64,000 bases of DNA from contig CAWHMD010000010.1 of assembly GCA_963830385.1 (NCBI GenBank), positions 186,001 to 250,000 on the forward strand, written 5' to 3'. Below are positions 35,110 to 43,691 of the stretch, piece by piece. Both the position numbers and the translations under genes were made by a program. The notes below the pieces were generated by a model. It was not told the DNA's origin and made no database searches. It worked only from the letters and a program-made list of their open reading frames with translations. Numbering within the stretch: the first letter of the stretch is position 1; the number at the start of each line of letters is the position of its first letter. The DNA is from Bog-532 sp963830385. Lineage in GTDB: Bacteria; Actinomycetota; Actinomycetes; Streptosporangiales; Streptosporangiaceae.

Positions 35110-35591
35110 GGCAGGACCAGATCGAGCGGCGGGACGGGTCGCGCGGGACCTACGCCGTCGTCGAGAAGCGGGACTTCGCGCTGGTCGTCCCGGCCGAGAA
35201 CGACGGGTTCCACCTGATCGAGGAGTACCGGTACCCGATCCAGCGGCGGAGCTGGTCATTCCCGCAGGGCGGCTTCCCGGCCGGCGCGACCGGCCAGCCC
35301 GAAGACCTGGCCCGGCTCGAACTGCGCCAGGAGACCGGCTTCACCGCCCGCGAGCTGACCCGCCTCGGCTTCCTGCACTGCTCGCACGGCACCACCAGCC
35401 AGGGCTGCCACCTGTTCCTGGCCACTGGCCTGGAGCCCGGCGCCCCCGACCGGGAGCCGGAAGAACAGGACATGCGGCAGGCCTTTGTCACCCGGGACGA
35501 GTTCGAGCAGATGATCAGCGAGGGCGTCATCACCGACGACTCCACGCTGGCCGCCTACGCGCTCCTGCTGCTGCACGAAAAGCATGGCTGA
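35028..35591 (+). CDS. Nudix hydrolase, ADP-ribose pyrophosphatase-like
   Basis: A 187-aa Nudix protein resembling ADP-ribose pyrophosphatases in its N-terminus (VVYADPWIRLRQDQIERRDG) and core (LIEEYRYPIQRRSWSFPQGG). The Nudix box is degenerate: RLELRQETGF replaces the usual RELxEExG, so two acidic or basic positions differ and activity may be altered. It overlaps the end of the membrane protein gene by about 80 bp and the start of the next one by eight. GTG 35028 or GTG 35037 could be the start. Confidence 0.78.
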   Translation: MGAVPSEPPDIRTLDSRVVYADPWIRLRQDQIERRDGSRGTYAVVEKRDFALVVPAENDGFHLIEEYRYPIQRRSWSFPQGGFPAGATGQPEDLARLELRQETGFTARELTRLGFLHCSHGTTSQGCHLFLATGLEPGAPDREPEEQDMRQAFVTRDEFEQMISEGVITDDSTLAAYALLLLHEKHG

Positions 35592-37080
35592 CGACGACCG
35601 GGGGGCCCCGCGCGGCCGCGTCCCGGCGGTACTGGGCGGCCTGCGGCGGCACTGGCTGATCGCCACGCTGCTGGTGCTGGCGGCGGCGCTGCGTGCGGTC
35701 GTGCTGGCCGCCTACCGGCCGGCCCTGATCTTTCCCGACAGCGACCGGTACCTGCGCTACGCGGAGCGGTTCGCCACCGGCCACTGGGCGCCCGACACCA
35801 TCCGGCCCAGCGGTTACTCGATCCTCATCATCCCGGCCACCAGCCTGCACTCGCTGATCACGATCCCGGTGGCCCAGCACCTGCTGGGGCTGGCTGCCGG
35901 GGCCACCGTCTACGCCCTGCTGGTGCACCGCGGCAGCCGCCGCTGGCTGGCCGCCCTGGCCGCGGTCCCGGTGCTGTTCGACCCGCTCGAGCTCAACCTC
36001 GAGCAGTACGTGCTCAGCGACGTCGCCGCCGCCCTGCTGGTGCTGGCGGCCCTGGTGGTCCTGGTGTGGCGGGGCTCGCGCATCGGCCGGGCGGCCGCCG
36101 CGGTGGCCGGGCTGCTGCTCGGCGCGGCGGTAGTGACCCGGGTGGCGGACCTGGCGCTGATCGTGCCGGCGCTGCTCTACCTGACGCTCGCGGTCCGCCC
36201 CTGGCGCCGCCTGGCGGCCCGCGGGGCGCTGCTGGCCGGCTGCTTCCTGCTGCCGGTGCTCGGCTACGCGGGCTGGTACGCGAGCGCGCACGGGTCGTTC
36301 GGCCTCACCGGCTACAACGGCACGTTCCTGTACGGGCGGGTGGTCGACTTCGCCGACTGCAGCGGGCTCCAGCTGCCCGCCGGCGAGCGGCCGCTGTGCC
36401 CCAGGGAGCCACCCGGCCAGCGCAACTACGACGCCTACATGTGGTCGGTGTACTCACCGGCGTGGACGTTCAAACCGCCGCCCGGCCAGACCCGGCAGAG
36501 CGTGCTGTTCGACTTCAGCACCCGGGTGCTCGAGCACCAGCCGCAGGCCTACCTGAAGGCGGTGGGGTCCGACCTGGCGTACGGGTTCTCCCCGGTGCGC
36601 GGGAACGGCCCGGAACGCTACCCGGTCACCTACCTCAAGTTCCAGACCCAGCTGCTGCCGTACGCCGAGGTGCGGCCGGACGTGCGCCAGTACGGGCACA
36701 CCAGCCCGTCGGTGCAGCCGCAGCTGGCCCGGTTCCTGGCCGGCTACAGCCGCTACGGCTACGTGCCGGGGCCGGTCCTGGCGGCCGGCCTGGTCCTCGC
36801 CCTGGCCGGCCTGACCCCGCTGGCCGGGCGGCGATCCCGCGGCCGCGGCCTGCGCACGGCGAACGTGGCGTTCGCCGGCAGCGCGGTGACCACGCTGGTC
36901 GCGGCGGCCGCGTTCGCGCCGTTCGACTGGCGCTACCAGCTGCCTCAGCTCACCCTGATCCCGGTCGCGGCCGTGCTCGGGGTGACCGCGCTGACCGCCC
37001 GCCGGACCACCTCGCCGGACCCGGCCGGGCCGTCCGGACGGCCCGCCCCGGCGCTCGGCCGCGCCCCCGGCAACCGCTGA
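35584..37080 (+). CDS. Polytopic membrane protein, paralogue of the 33496 gene
   Basis: A 498-aa membrane protein with about ten helices and the same plan as its neighbour: LRRHWLIATLLVLAAALR, YRPALIFPDSDRYL, QHLLGLAAG, LNLEQYVLSDVAAALL, an extracytoplasmic loop and FDWRYQLPQLTL. The Asp in PDSDRY corresponds to the GT-C catalytic loop position. ATG at 35584 lies inside the end of the Nudix gene, so the three genes are coupled. Function unknown; transfer of a sugar from a polyprenyl carrier is the best guess. Confidence 0.72.
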   Translation: MADDDRGAPRGRVPAVLGGLRRHWLIATLLVLAAALRAVVLAAYRPALIFPDSDRYLRYAERFATGHWAPDTIRPSGYSILIIPATSLHSLITIPVAQHLLGLAAGATVYALLVHRGSRRWLAALAAVPVLFDPLELNLEQYVLSDVAAALLVLAALVVLVWRGSRIGRAAAAVAGLLLGAAVVTRVADLALIVPALLYLTLAVRPWRRLAARGALLAGCFLLPVLGYAGWYASAHGSFGLTGYNGTFLYGRVVDFADCSGLQLPAGERPLCPREPPGQRNYDAYMWSVYSPAWTFKPPPGQTRQSVLFDFSTRVLEHQPQAYLKAVGSDLAYGFSPVRGNGPERYPVTYLKFQTQLLPYAEVRPDVRQYGHTSPSVQPQLARFLAGYSRYGYVPGPVLAAGLVLALAGLTPLAGRRSRGRGLRTANVAFAGSAVTTLVAAAAFAPFDWRYQLPQLTLIPVAAVLGVTALTARRTTSPDPAGPSGRPAPALGRAPGNR

Positions 37081-37219
37081 CACGCTCGTCAAATGCCCGC
37101 CGCTGACGGCGGCGAGCCGGTAACGTCTGCGCATCAAATCGGCTGGCTGTGCACCACAGACCGGATGAAAGCGTCTTTTAATTCGTATTCCAACGCTTGG
37201 CGAGAGGAACCCGGCGACG

Positions 37220-37681
37220 ATGACCATCGGCACCACGTCGGCCCACACCGGCCACGAAGACGGCGACGCCGTCCGCAGCCACCCACTGGACGGCGAGGCC
37301 GCCCCCTACTGCTCGGCGTGCGGGCACTGGGTGGGCATCCTCGAGCCGGGCGAGGACTGGCAGCACTGGCGCGGCCACCCGGCGCCCAATGGCACCCGGG
37401 CGCGCTTCGACGCCGGCCACGAGGTGGAGCTGTCCTGGTGCGTGCCGCCCGCCCAGTCGATCTCCCCGGCCCAGCTCGAGCACCTGCTGGCCGCCCTGGA
37501 CGACGCGATCGCCTACCGCGAGCACGCCACCGCCTCCGGCTACGCCACCCACTACCGGGTGCTGCGCCGCCAGCTGCTGCGAGCCTTCCCGCAAGCCGGA
37601 CCGGACGACTCAGCCGGCCACCCGTGCCGGCAGTACGGCCTGGCCGTCAGGCCGCCGACCAGGACACCCAGACCGTATTGA
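37220..37681 (+). CDS. Hypothetical protein with CxxC motif
   Basis: A 153-aa soluble protein of no family I recognise. It has a single YCSACGHWVGIL motif near residue 30, possibly half of a zinc site, several Trp/His, and an amphipathic helix around 85-125 (ISPAQLEHLLAALDDAIAYREH). ATG 37220 has AGAGGAA about ten bases upstream. The coding bias and strong ribosome-binding site support it as real. Confidence 0.65.
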   Translation: MTIGTTSAHTGHEDGDAVRSHPLDGEAAPYCSACGHWVGILEPGEDWQHWRGHPAPNGTRARFDAGHEVELSWCVPPAQSISPAQLEHLLAALDDAIAYREHATASGYATHYRVLRRQLLRAFPQAGPDDSAGHPCRQYGLAVRPPTRTPRPY

Positions 37682-37783
37682 CCATCAAATACTCCGTTTA
37701 GTAGTTTTGGCGCGACGCAGAGGAGCGACCCGCTGCCTATAGGTCGCGCCCGCCCGGCATCCGGTTGACGCCGGCCACGTAGG

Positions 37784-37815
37784 GCGTTTTCCGTTTTTTA
37801 AAAATCAGAAAACGC
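37784..37815. terminator. AT-rich hairpin between 37681 and the TetR gene
   Basis: GCGTTTTC (37784-37791) pairs with GAAAACGC (37808-37815); the 16-base loop is T-rich then A-rich. It lies about 100 bp past the preceding gene and 80 bp upstream of the TetR gene, so it could be a terminator or an operator. The 214-bp gap holds no gene. Confidence 0.4.
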
Positions 37816-37895
37816 TGACACCGCGGGAGCCTCACCATCAGCGCAGTTACGGAAAAATAGACTGTTTGCTCCAATTTTCGGCATACACTGCTCCG

Positions 37896-38513
37896 ATGGA
37901 GCCGAAGCAGCCGCATCAGCTGACCCCCAAGGGGCGGGCTACTCGGCAGCGGATCCTGGCCATCGCGGCCGCCCAGATGTTCAGGAACGGCGTAGCCGGC
38001 ACCACCACCGACGATCTGCAGCGCGCGGGCGGCATCAGCCCGTCGCAGATCTACCACTACTTCGGTGACAAGAAATCCCTGGTCAAGGCCGTTATCGCGG
38101 TCCAGACCGAGGCGGTGCTGGGCACTCAGCAGCCGCTGCTGAGCCGGCTGGACAGCTTCGAGGCGCTGGAGGCCTGGCGGGACGCCGTCATCGACCTCCA
38201 GCAGTCCCGGCGCTTCGAGGGCGGCTGCCCGCTTGGCTCGCTGGCCAGCGAGCTGGCCGACCACGACCCTGAGGTGCGGGCGGACCTGGCGGCCGGCTTC
38301 GCCCGCTGGGAAGCCGCCATCCGCGACGGCTTAGTGGCCATGCGCGACCGCGGCGAGCTGAGCGCCGGCACCGATCCCGGGGCGCTGGCGCTGGCCATGC
38401 TCACCGCGGTCGAGGGCGGGCTGCTCATGACCCAGGTCCGGCACGACACGGTGGCGCTGCGCACGGTCCTGGACACGATCATCAGCGGCATCCGGCGCCA
38501 GGTGCCCGCCTGA
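37896..38513 (+). CDS. TetR/AcrR family transcriptional regulator
   Basis: A 205-aa TetR protein with helix-turn-helix TTTDDLQRAGGISPSQIYHYFGDK and a ligand domain containing FEGGCPLGSLASELAD, a pattern of the TetR_C_11-like group whose Cys can react with electrophiles in some members. ATG 37896 is chosen over an in-frame ATG ten codons upstream. No clear target gene is adjacent; the next gene is convergent. Confidence 0.85.
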   Translation: MEPKQPHQLTPKGRATRQRILAIAAAQMFRNGVAGTTTDDLQRAGGISPSQIYHYFGDKKSLVKAVIAVQTEAVLGTQQPLLSRLDSFEALEAWRDAVIDLQQSRRFEGGCPLGSLASELADHDPEVRADLAAGFARWEAAIRDGLVAMRDRGELSAGTDPGALALAMLTAVEGGLLMTQVRHDTVALRTVLDTIISGIRRQVPA

Positions 38514-38553
38514 CCGGCGCCCAGGGCTGGTCAGGCTGGCCGGGCCCGGCCGG

Positions 38554-38991
38554 TCAGCTCTGCGTGGCGAACCGGTAGGCGTTGGTTTCCCGCAGCTCGA
38601 AGCCGAGCCGCTCGTACAGCCGGTTGGCCGCCTGCCGCGTGGGGCGCGAGGTGAGGTCCACGGTCCGGGCGCCCACGGCCTGGGCCTGCCGGACCGCCTC
38701 CTGGGTGAGCGCCGCCCCGACCCCCCGGCCCCGGGCGGCCTCGTCCACCACCACGTCCTCGATCCACGCTCGCAGCCCGGTCGGGATCGGGAACGTGACC
38801 AGCGTCAGCATGCCGACCGCGTGGTCGCCGTCACGGGCGATGAGCAGGTAGTTCCCGTCCCACGAGACGATCTGCTCGAGCTCGGCGCCGGTGAGCGGCG
38901 GCGCCGAGCGGGACAGCTGCGGAATCAGCCGGTTGACCGCGGCCAGATCTTCCTCCGTGATGTCAGCAATGACCTCAACCTGGATGCTCAT
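38554..38991 (-). CDS. GNAT family N-acetyltransferase
   Basis: A 145-aa GCN5-related acetyltransferase. The acetyl-CoA pyrophosphate-binding motif is EAARGRGVGAALTQEAV (RxxGxG), and the final strand-helix has RLYERLGFELRETNAY. The substrate (protein, amino acid or drug) cannot be inferred. Convergent with the TetR gene. Confidence 0.88.
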   Translation of the reverse strand: MSIQVEVIADITEEDLAAVNRLIPQLSRSAPPLTGAELEQIVSWDGNYLLIARDGDHAVGMLTLVTFPIPTGLRAWIEDVVVDEAARGRGVGAALTQEAVRQAQAVGARTVDLTSRPTRQAANRLYERLGFELRETNAYRFATQS

Positions 38992-39192
38992 AGCGCGACT
39001 TTAGCGTTGCGCCGGCCGTTGACCGGCCCGGACAGACCGGTCAGCCGGGCCCCGGACAGAAGTGTCTCAGGTTGACAACGCAGCACCCCGGCGCCCGTGA
39101 CACGCTCACCGATCAAGGACGGCCCGTCCTCCCGCGGGTCGTCCCCTGACGTCCTGGCCCGCTGCGCGCCGGCGGTGTGGAATGCTGCCGCC

Positions 39193-39795
39193 ATGGTGAA
39201 ACGACCGCCGGGGGACGGACGCCGGCGCCGCGGCGGCCAGGGCTGGTTCGTGGCAGGTTACGTCGGCATCGCCGGGTTCCTGGCCCTGGAGGCGCTGACC
39301 CGGCAGCCGGGCCGGGCCGCCAGCCTGGAGACCTCGGCCGACGATCAGGGCACGACCAGGATGATCGTGGCCGCGTACGGGGCGGCGGCCGAGCTGCCGT
39401 TGCTGCTCCGGCGGCTACCGGCGCCGCAGCTGCCGCCCGCGGCCGCCCCGGCCGGGCTGATGCTGCAGGCGGCCGGGCTGGCGCTGCGGGCATGGTCGAT
39501 GCGCACGCTGGGCGGCTCATACACCCGGACGCTGCGGACCGGGGAGGAGCAGGCCGTGGTCACCGCCGGCCCGTACCGGCTGGTCCGCCACCCCGGGTAC
39601 ACCGGTTCGCTGCTGACCTGGACCGGCTTCGCGCTGACCTCGCGCAGCGTACCGGTGCTGGCCCTCGTGGGCGGGCTGCTCGGCCGCGCCTACCAGCGCC
39701 GCATCGCCGCCGAGGAACAGCTGCTGAGCCGCGAGCTGCCGGGTTACCCGGCCTACCAGGAGCGGACGAAGAAGCTGATCCCGTTCGTCTGGTGA
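39193..39795 (+). CDS. Isoprenylcysteine carboxyl methyltransferase-like membrane protein
   Basis: A 200-aa membrane protein with four or five helices. The C-terminal half has the ICMT/phospholipid methyltransferase signature: GPYRLVRHPGYTGSLLTWTGFAL followed by RIAAEEQLLSRELPGYPAYQERTKKLIPFVW, which binds SAM at the membrane face. Bacterial members methylate lipids or unknown substrates. Start ATG 39193 follows GCCGCC with no clear Shine-Dalgarno sequence; earlier GTG starts would add a hydrophilic leader. Confidence 0.82.
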   Translation: MVKRPPGDGRRRRGGQGWFVAGYVGIAGFLALEALTRQPGRAASLETSADDQGTTRMIVAAYGAAAELPLLLRRLPAPQLPPAAAPAGLMLQAAGLALRAWSMRTLGGSYTRTLRTGEEQAVVTAGPYRLVRHPGYTGSLLTWTGFALTSRSVPVLALVGGLLGRAYQRRIAAEEQLLSRELPGYPAYQERTKKLIPFVW

Positions 39796-39822
39796 TCGCC
39801 TCGCGGGTGACGGGCCGAGCCG

Positions 39823-40866
39823 TCAGCGGTGGAGGGCGACGGTGGCTTCCACGTACTTGTGGTCGCTGCCGAAGCCCTGGTGAGCGGTGATCTTGGTGAC
39901 CGCCAGCTGCGATCCGGTCAGCACGTGGTCGATGCGCACGAACGGCGGCACGATCGCCCCGTTGGGCCAGGTCATGTCCAGGGGCCGGCTGCGGGCGGCG
40001 GCCGCGTCGGTCAGCCCGTCGTGCAGCAGGTTGACGAACCCGCGGTTACCCCACGAGGAGTTGAAGTCCCCCACCATCAGCAGGTGGGCGGGGCCGGTGG
40101 CCCGTACGTTCTGGCCGGCCGCGGCCAGGGCCGACCGGGTCTCGGTCCAGGAGGACGGCAACGGCGCCAGGTTGTGGAACACGCGCACCTGGATCGGGCC
40201 GCCGGAGGTCCACACGGTGGCGGTGACCAGGTAGTACATCCCCTGACCGTCCCACTGCACGGTGTGGAACTGGCAGCCGGTCATCCGCAGCCGGGACGCC
40301 AGCATGAAGCCGGTAGCGCCGTAGACCGGTTCGTCGCAGTAGAAGTGGTACCGGTCCAGCAGCCCGGTGCCCTTCATGGTCTGCTCGGCCCCCGGCGAGA
40401 ACTCCTCGAACGTGAGCAGGTCCGGGTCGAACTGCTTGACGGCCTGCTGGTAGCCGGGGTAGAGCTGCCAGCCGCTGTCCAGGTTCGCGTCGAAGACCCG
40501 GATCGTGGCGGCGTCCCTGGTCCAGGCGGGCAGGGCGGTGCCCGCGGTCAGCTCCGGCAGCGCGAATGCCACCTGGGCGGCCACCACGACCAGGGCGGTC
40601 CCGCCCAGCCACCAGCGCCGGGCGATCAGCGCGACCGCCGCCACCGCCCAGGCCGGCAGGTAGATGGTCAGGTAGAGGGAGTTGAGGACCATCAGGATCT
40701 CGGCGTCGTCCCAGGCCACCACCCGCAGCAGCGCGAGCAGCCCGAGTCCGGCCACGATCAGCCAGCCGATCGCGAGCAGCAGAAGGCCGATTCCGCTCGG
40801 CCTGCGGCGGTTGGGACGCATTGGGCCGGCCTTTTCCGCCTCGACGGCGCCCGGCAGTTCCGGCAT
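39823..40866 (-). CDS. Membrane-anchored endonuclease/exonuclease/phosphatase family protein
   Basis: A 347-aa protein starting at ATG 40866 (GGGAAGG upstream). Three N-terminal membrane helices (about 25-115) precede an extracytoplasmic EEP fold domain: FDANLD, FEEFSPG, the VGDFNSSWG loop, RIDHVL and the terminal GSDHKYVEA with catalytic His. The family includes Mg-dependent nucleases and phosphodiesterases; the membrane anchor suggests a lipid or extracellular DNA substrate. Confidence 0.85.
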   Translation of the reverse strand: MPELPGAVEAEKAGPMRPNRRRPSGIGLLLLAIGWLIVAGLGLLALLRVVAWDDAEILMVLNSLYLTIYLPAWAVAAVALIARRWWLGGTALVVVAAQVAFALPELTAGTALPAWTRDAATIRVFDANLDSGWQLYPGYQQAVKQFDPDLLTFEEFSPGAEQTMKGTGLLDRYHFYCDEPVYGATGFMLASRLRMTGCQFHTVQWDGQGMYYLVTATVWTSGGPIQVRVFHNLAPLPSSWTETRSALAAAGQNVRATGPAHLLMVGDFNSSWGNRGFVNLLHDGLTDAAAARSRPLDMTWPNGAIVPPFVRIDHVLTGSQLAVTKITAHQGFGSDHKYVEATVALHR

Positions 40867-41005
40867 GACCTTCCCAACGTATCGCGAGGGTGATTGGTGT
40901 CTTACCGCGCGACGTGGGGTACAGCGGTCCCCCGAGCCGGCCATTCAGATATACCGCCTGCGCCGGGCGCCCAGGACCCATCGGCGGGACCGCGCCTGCT
41001 CCTGG

Positions 41006-41354
41006 TCAGAAGGTCTGGGGGCTGTTCACGAGCTGGTGGAGCCGGGGCCACAGGTAGGCGAAGGCCGCGTCGGGCTCCATCGCTGTGAGCAGGCTCACTT
41101 CGCCGCCGCCGGCCAGCTCGTACGCGAGGTCGACGGTGGCGCCTTCCCCGAGGGCGCGCAAGGCTCGTTCGTAGCCGGGGTGAGGGCCGGGCGTGGACGA
41201 TCCGCCCGTCCGGGCTGGCGGCGCAGGCGCCGACCGGGATGTTGCCGGTCCGCAGCGCCGCCCACGCCTGGTGGAAGGCCTGCCGCCAGGGCTCGTCCAG
41301 GGTTTCCCAGACGCGGGCGGCGGCGTGCTGCGCGCCGCCGGGTGGAACTTCCAT
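41006..41354 (-). pseudogene. Nucleoside deaminase remnant, zinc core deleted
   Basis: The start (EPWRQAFHQAWAALRTGNIPVGACAASPDGRIVHAR) is the N-terminus of a cytidine/tRNA-adenosine deaminase-like protein. The end, in another frame (GYERALRALGEGATVDLAYE to the stop at 41006), resembles the C-terminal part of the same family. The middle with the HAE and PCxxC zinc ligands is missing, and the two parts meet out of frame near 41180-41195. It is most likely a gene destroyed by an internal deletion. Confidence 0.65.
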
Positions 41355-41476
41355 CGGATCAGTCTGCCCGGCGATGAGTTTGCGGAACCCGGGTCGTCGG
41401 AAGCAGGACGAGGCGCGGCCAGCGTGGTCCGCGCGGCCAGCACGGTCGTGACTGGAATGAGCAGAAAGAGGTGCCC

Positions 41477-41875
41477 GTGAGTGCGCTCATCGAGAACCCC
41501 GGCGTCGGCGCGATCACGATGTTCAGCGAGGACCTGGAGCGGTCGAAGGCGTTCTACCAGGACGTGTTCGGGCTGGCGATGCTGTTCGAGGACGGGAACT
41601 CGGCCGTGTTCGAGCTCGGCGAGACCATCATCAACCTGCTCAGGATCCCCGCGGCCCATGAGCTGATCGAGCCCGGGAAGGTCGCCGACCGCGAGGCTGG
41701 TGCCCGCTACCAGCTGACCGTCGAGGTCGGCAACGTGGACGAGACGTGCGCCGAACTGGCCCGGCGCGGCGTGGCCCTGCTCAACGGGCCGATGAACCGG
41801 CCCTGGGGTATCCGCACGGCCAGCTTCACCGACCCCGGCGGCCACATCTGGGAGATCGCCCAGAAGCTGCCCTAG
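41477..41875 (+). CDS. VOC family (glyoxalase/dioxygenase fold) protein
   Basis: A 132-aa vicinal-oxygen-chelate protein: ITMFSEDLERSKAFYQDVFGLAMLFEDGNSAVFELGE opening strand-helix-strand, and the closing FTDPGGHIWEIAQKLP. Related proteins are glyoxalases, dioxygenases or bleomycin-resistance proteins. GTG 41477 is preferred over GTG 41471 because GAAAGAGG is then five bases upstream. Convergent with the methyltransferase gene, overlapping by four bases. Confidence 0.87.
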   Translation: MSALIENPGVGAITMFSEDLERSKAFYQDVFGLAMLFEDGNSAVFELGETIINLLRIPAAHELIEPGKVADREAGARYQLTVEVGNVDETCAELARRGVALLNGPMNRPWGIRTASFTDPGGHIWEIAQKLP

Positions 41876-42513
41876 ATGGTGGCTGCGAAGGTGAACAGCC
41901 GCTGACCGGGCATCAGCGCGGCGGGCTCGCCCGCCAGCCGGTGCGCGCCCACCGACATGAAACCGTCGTGGCTGATGTCGAACGCCTCCTCGCGAAAGCC
42001 CGCCTCTCCGAACCAGGACCGGATCGCGGGAGTCAGGTCAGGCGGACGGCGGTGCCTGGTCCACAGGACCAGCGCGCCGGGCGCGCACAGGCTGGGCAGG
42101 GCGGCCACCGTGGCCTGGATGTCGCCGCCGGAGATGTTGCCGAAGATGCCGCACACCACGACGATCTGGGCGGGTACCGCGCCGGCGCAGGCATCGGTGA
42201 TCCCGGCGTCGGCCTGCAGCACCTCGACGCCGTCCAGCCCAGCCGCCCGCGCTGCCTGCCGCGCGATCGCGACGTTGCGCTCGTCCAGCTCGACCAGCCG
42301 GGCGCTCACGTCATCCCGGCGCGGATGCCCGGTCAGCGCGCCGATCACGTCCCGGCCCTGCCCGGCGCACAGGCTGATCAGCCGGACGTGCCCGGCGGGC
42401 GCACGTTCGAGCTCGGCGCGCAGGTGCCCCTGCACGAGTTCCCCCCGCCGCGAGAGCGGGGAACCTGGATCGTCGTAGTCCCGGTGCCATTCCACCCAGT
42501 CGCGCTGCGCCAC
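41872..42513 (-). CDS. Class I SAM-dependent methyltransferase
   Basis: A 213-aa Rossmann methyltransferase. Motif I is VRLISLCAGQGRDVIGAL, the acidic end of strand 2 is RLVELDERNVAIAR, and motif IV-like VVVCGIFGNISGGD follows. Close to a family of actinobacterial hypothetical methyltransferases whose substrate is unknown. Confidence 0.83.
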   Translation of the reverse strand: MAQRDWVEWHRDYDDPGSPLSRRGELVQGHLRAELERAPAGHVRLISLCAGQGRDVIGALTGHPRRDDVSARLVELDERNVAIARQAARAAGLDGVEVLQADAGITDACAGAVPAQIVVVCGIFGNISGGDIQATVAALPSLCAPGALVLWTRHRRPPDLTPAIRSWFGEAGFREEAFDISHDGFMSVGAHRLAGEPAALMPGQRLFTFAATI

Positions 42514-42552
42514 CGGGCCAGCCTACGGCCACGGGCGGCTGGTGTTGCGGCC

Positions 42553-43140
42553 TTAGGCCGAGGGGGTCCAGGCCGGGTCACGGCCGGTCCAGGCCACGAA
42601 CGCCTCGGAGTCGGTCGCGCCGGCCGGGGCCGGCCGCTCGGGGCCGAACAGCCGGCTGCTGCGGATCTGCCCGGCGGGCGCCGGGTCGATCACGGAGTGC
42701 GCGAACTCGATGGCCGCGTCCGGGATGACCAGATCGATCCCGCCGCTCCTGGCGATGTCCCAGCCGTGGACGTACAGGTCGAGGGCGGGGAAGCTGAGGC
42801 CCGCACCGACGCTGCGCCGCCCGGCCGGTGAGTCCATCTCCCGGGACAGGTCCACGCCGCTGACCGCGGCCCGGGCCTGGTCCGCCAGGCCGGTCCACCA
42901 GGCGGCCGGGACGTCGTCGACCAGCGCGCCGGGCGGGTCGACCGGAGACCAGTCGGGTCGCTCCCCCTGGAGCAGCGCGGTCCCGAAGCGGGTCGCCTGC
43001 CCTACGTGGCCCAGCACGTCGAGCGCCCGCCAGCCCTGGCACGGCGAGGCCCGGTCCCAGTCCCCGGCGCCCAGCTGGCGTACCGCGGCGCCGAAGAAGT
43101 CGAGCCCCTGCAAGAAGGCGTCGTCAGGTTTCATGGTCAC
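42553..43140 (-). CDS. TIGR03086 family metal-binding protein (DinB/mycothiol type)
   Basis: A 195-aa protein with the maleylpyruvate-isomerase/DinB-like four-helix bundle: CQGWRALDVLGHVGQATRFG supplies the first metal-ligand His, and FPALDLYVHGWDIARSGG the C-terminal one. Such proteins bind a divalent metal and may use mycothiol. GTG 43140 overlaps the stop of the upstream regulator (GTGA), making it the fourth gene of the operon starting at 44693. Confidence 0.85.
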   Translation of the reverse strand: MTMKPDDAFLQGLDFFGAAVRQLGAGDWDRASPCQGWRALDVLGHVGQATRFGTALLQGERPDWSPVDPPGALVDDVPAAWWTGLADQARAAVSGVDLSREMDSPAGRRSVGAGLSFPALDLYVHGWDIARSGGIDLVIPDAAIEFAHSVIDPAPAGQIRSSRLFGPERPAPAGATDSEAFVAWTGRDPAWTPSA

Positions 43141-43676
43141 CCGGTCAACCTCTCACAGGGGGACGACAGTCGCCGGCTGAGCCTACGAGGCGGCCGCTCC
43201 AGGTCCGGCAGATCCCGCATGGCAAGGGCCAGGTCGCCGTGGGTGGTGGCGGTCAGCGTGGCGTCGAGCCGCGCGTTCAGCTCCTCGAGGGTCAGCCGGC
43301 CCTGGGCGTAGTGCACGCCCAGGGCGGCGGCCGCCGCGTCGCGGTCGGCGTCGGCGGCCCGCAGGCCAGGGGCCGGGGCGGGCAGCTCCCCGGCCGGCCG
43401 GCGCAGCGCGGCGGCGTAGCGGTCCAGCGCGGTCCGCCCGTCGCGGGTGAGGGCGACGGTGACCGGAGCCTGGTCGTCGCCGGTGGGTCCGGTGTCGATG
43501 TATCCGGCCAGGTCCAGCTCCCGCAGGCGGGTGAACAGGCTGGCCGGGGTGAGCCGGAGCAGGCGCTGCAGCCGGGTGACCGACAGCGCGTCGCCGTCGG
43601 GCAGGGCCGCCAGCGCCGCCGCGATCCGCAGCCGCTCCGGCTCGTGGATCACCGGGTTAAGGGTGTCGGTGCTCAT
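43137..43676 (-). CDS. Winged-helix regulator fused to DUF1707
   Basis: A 179-aa fusion. Residues 1-95 are a MarR/PadR-like winged helix (PERLRIAAALAALPDGDALSVTRLQRLLRLTPASLFTRLREL), closely similar to the separate regulator encoded just upstream. Residues 105-160 are a DUF1707 domain (LRAADADRDAAAAALGVHYAQGRLTLEELNARLDATLTA). DUF1707 is usually membrane-linked, but no membrane helix is present. It is 15 bp after the upstream regulator gene. Confidence 0.8.
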   Translation of the reverse strand: MSTDTLNPVIHEPERLRIAAALAALPDGDALSVTRLQRLLRLTPASLFTRLRELDLAGYIDTGPTGDDQAPVTVALTRDGRTALDRYAAALRRPAGELPAPAPGLRAADADRDAAAAALGVHYAQGRLTLEELNARLDATLTATTHGDLALAMRDLPDLERPPRRLSRRLSSPCERLTG

Positions 43677-43691
43677 CGTTCTTACCTCCGT

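Noticed and set aside
37783..37793. The 11-mer GGCGTTTTCCG, also found on the other strand at 6003-6013, as a shared regulatory site
   Set aside because: Only two copies, with different surrounding dyads and unrelated genes; may be chance.
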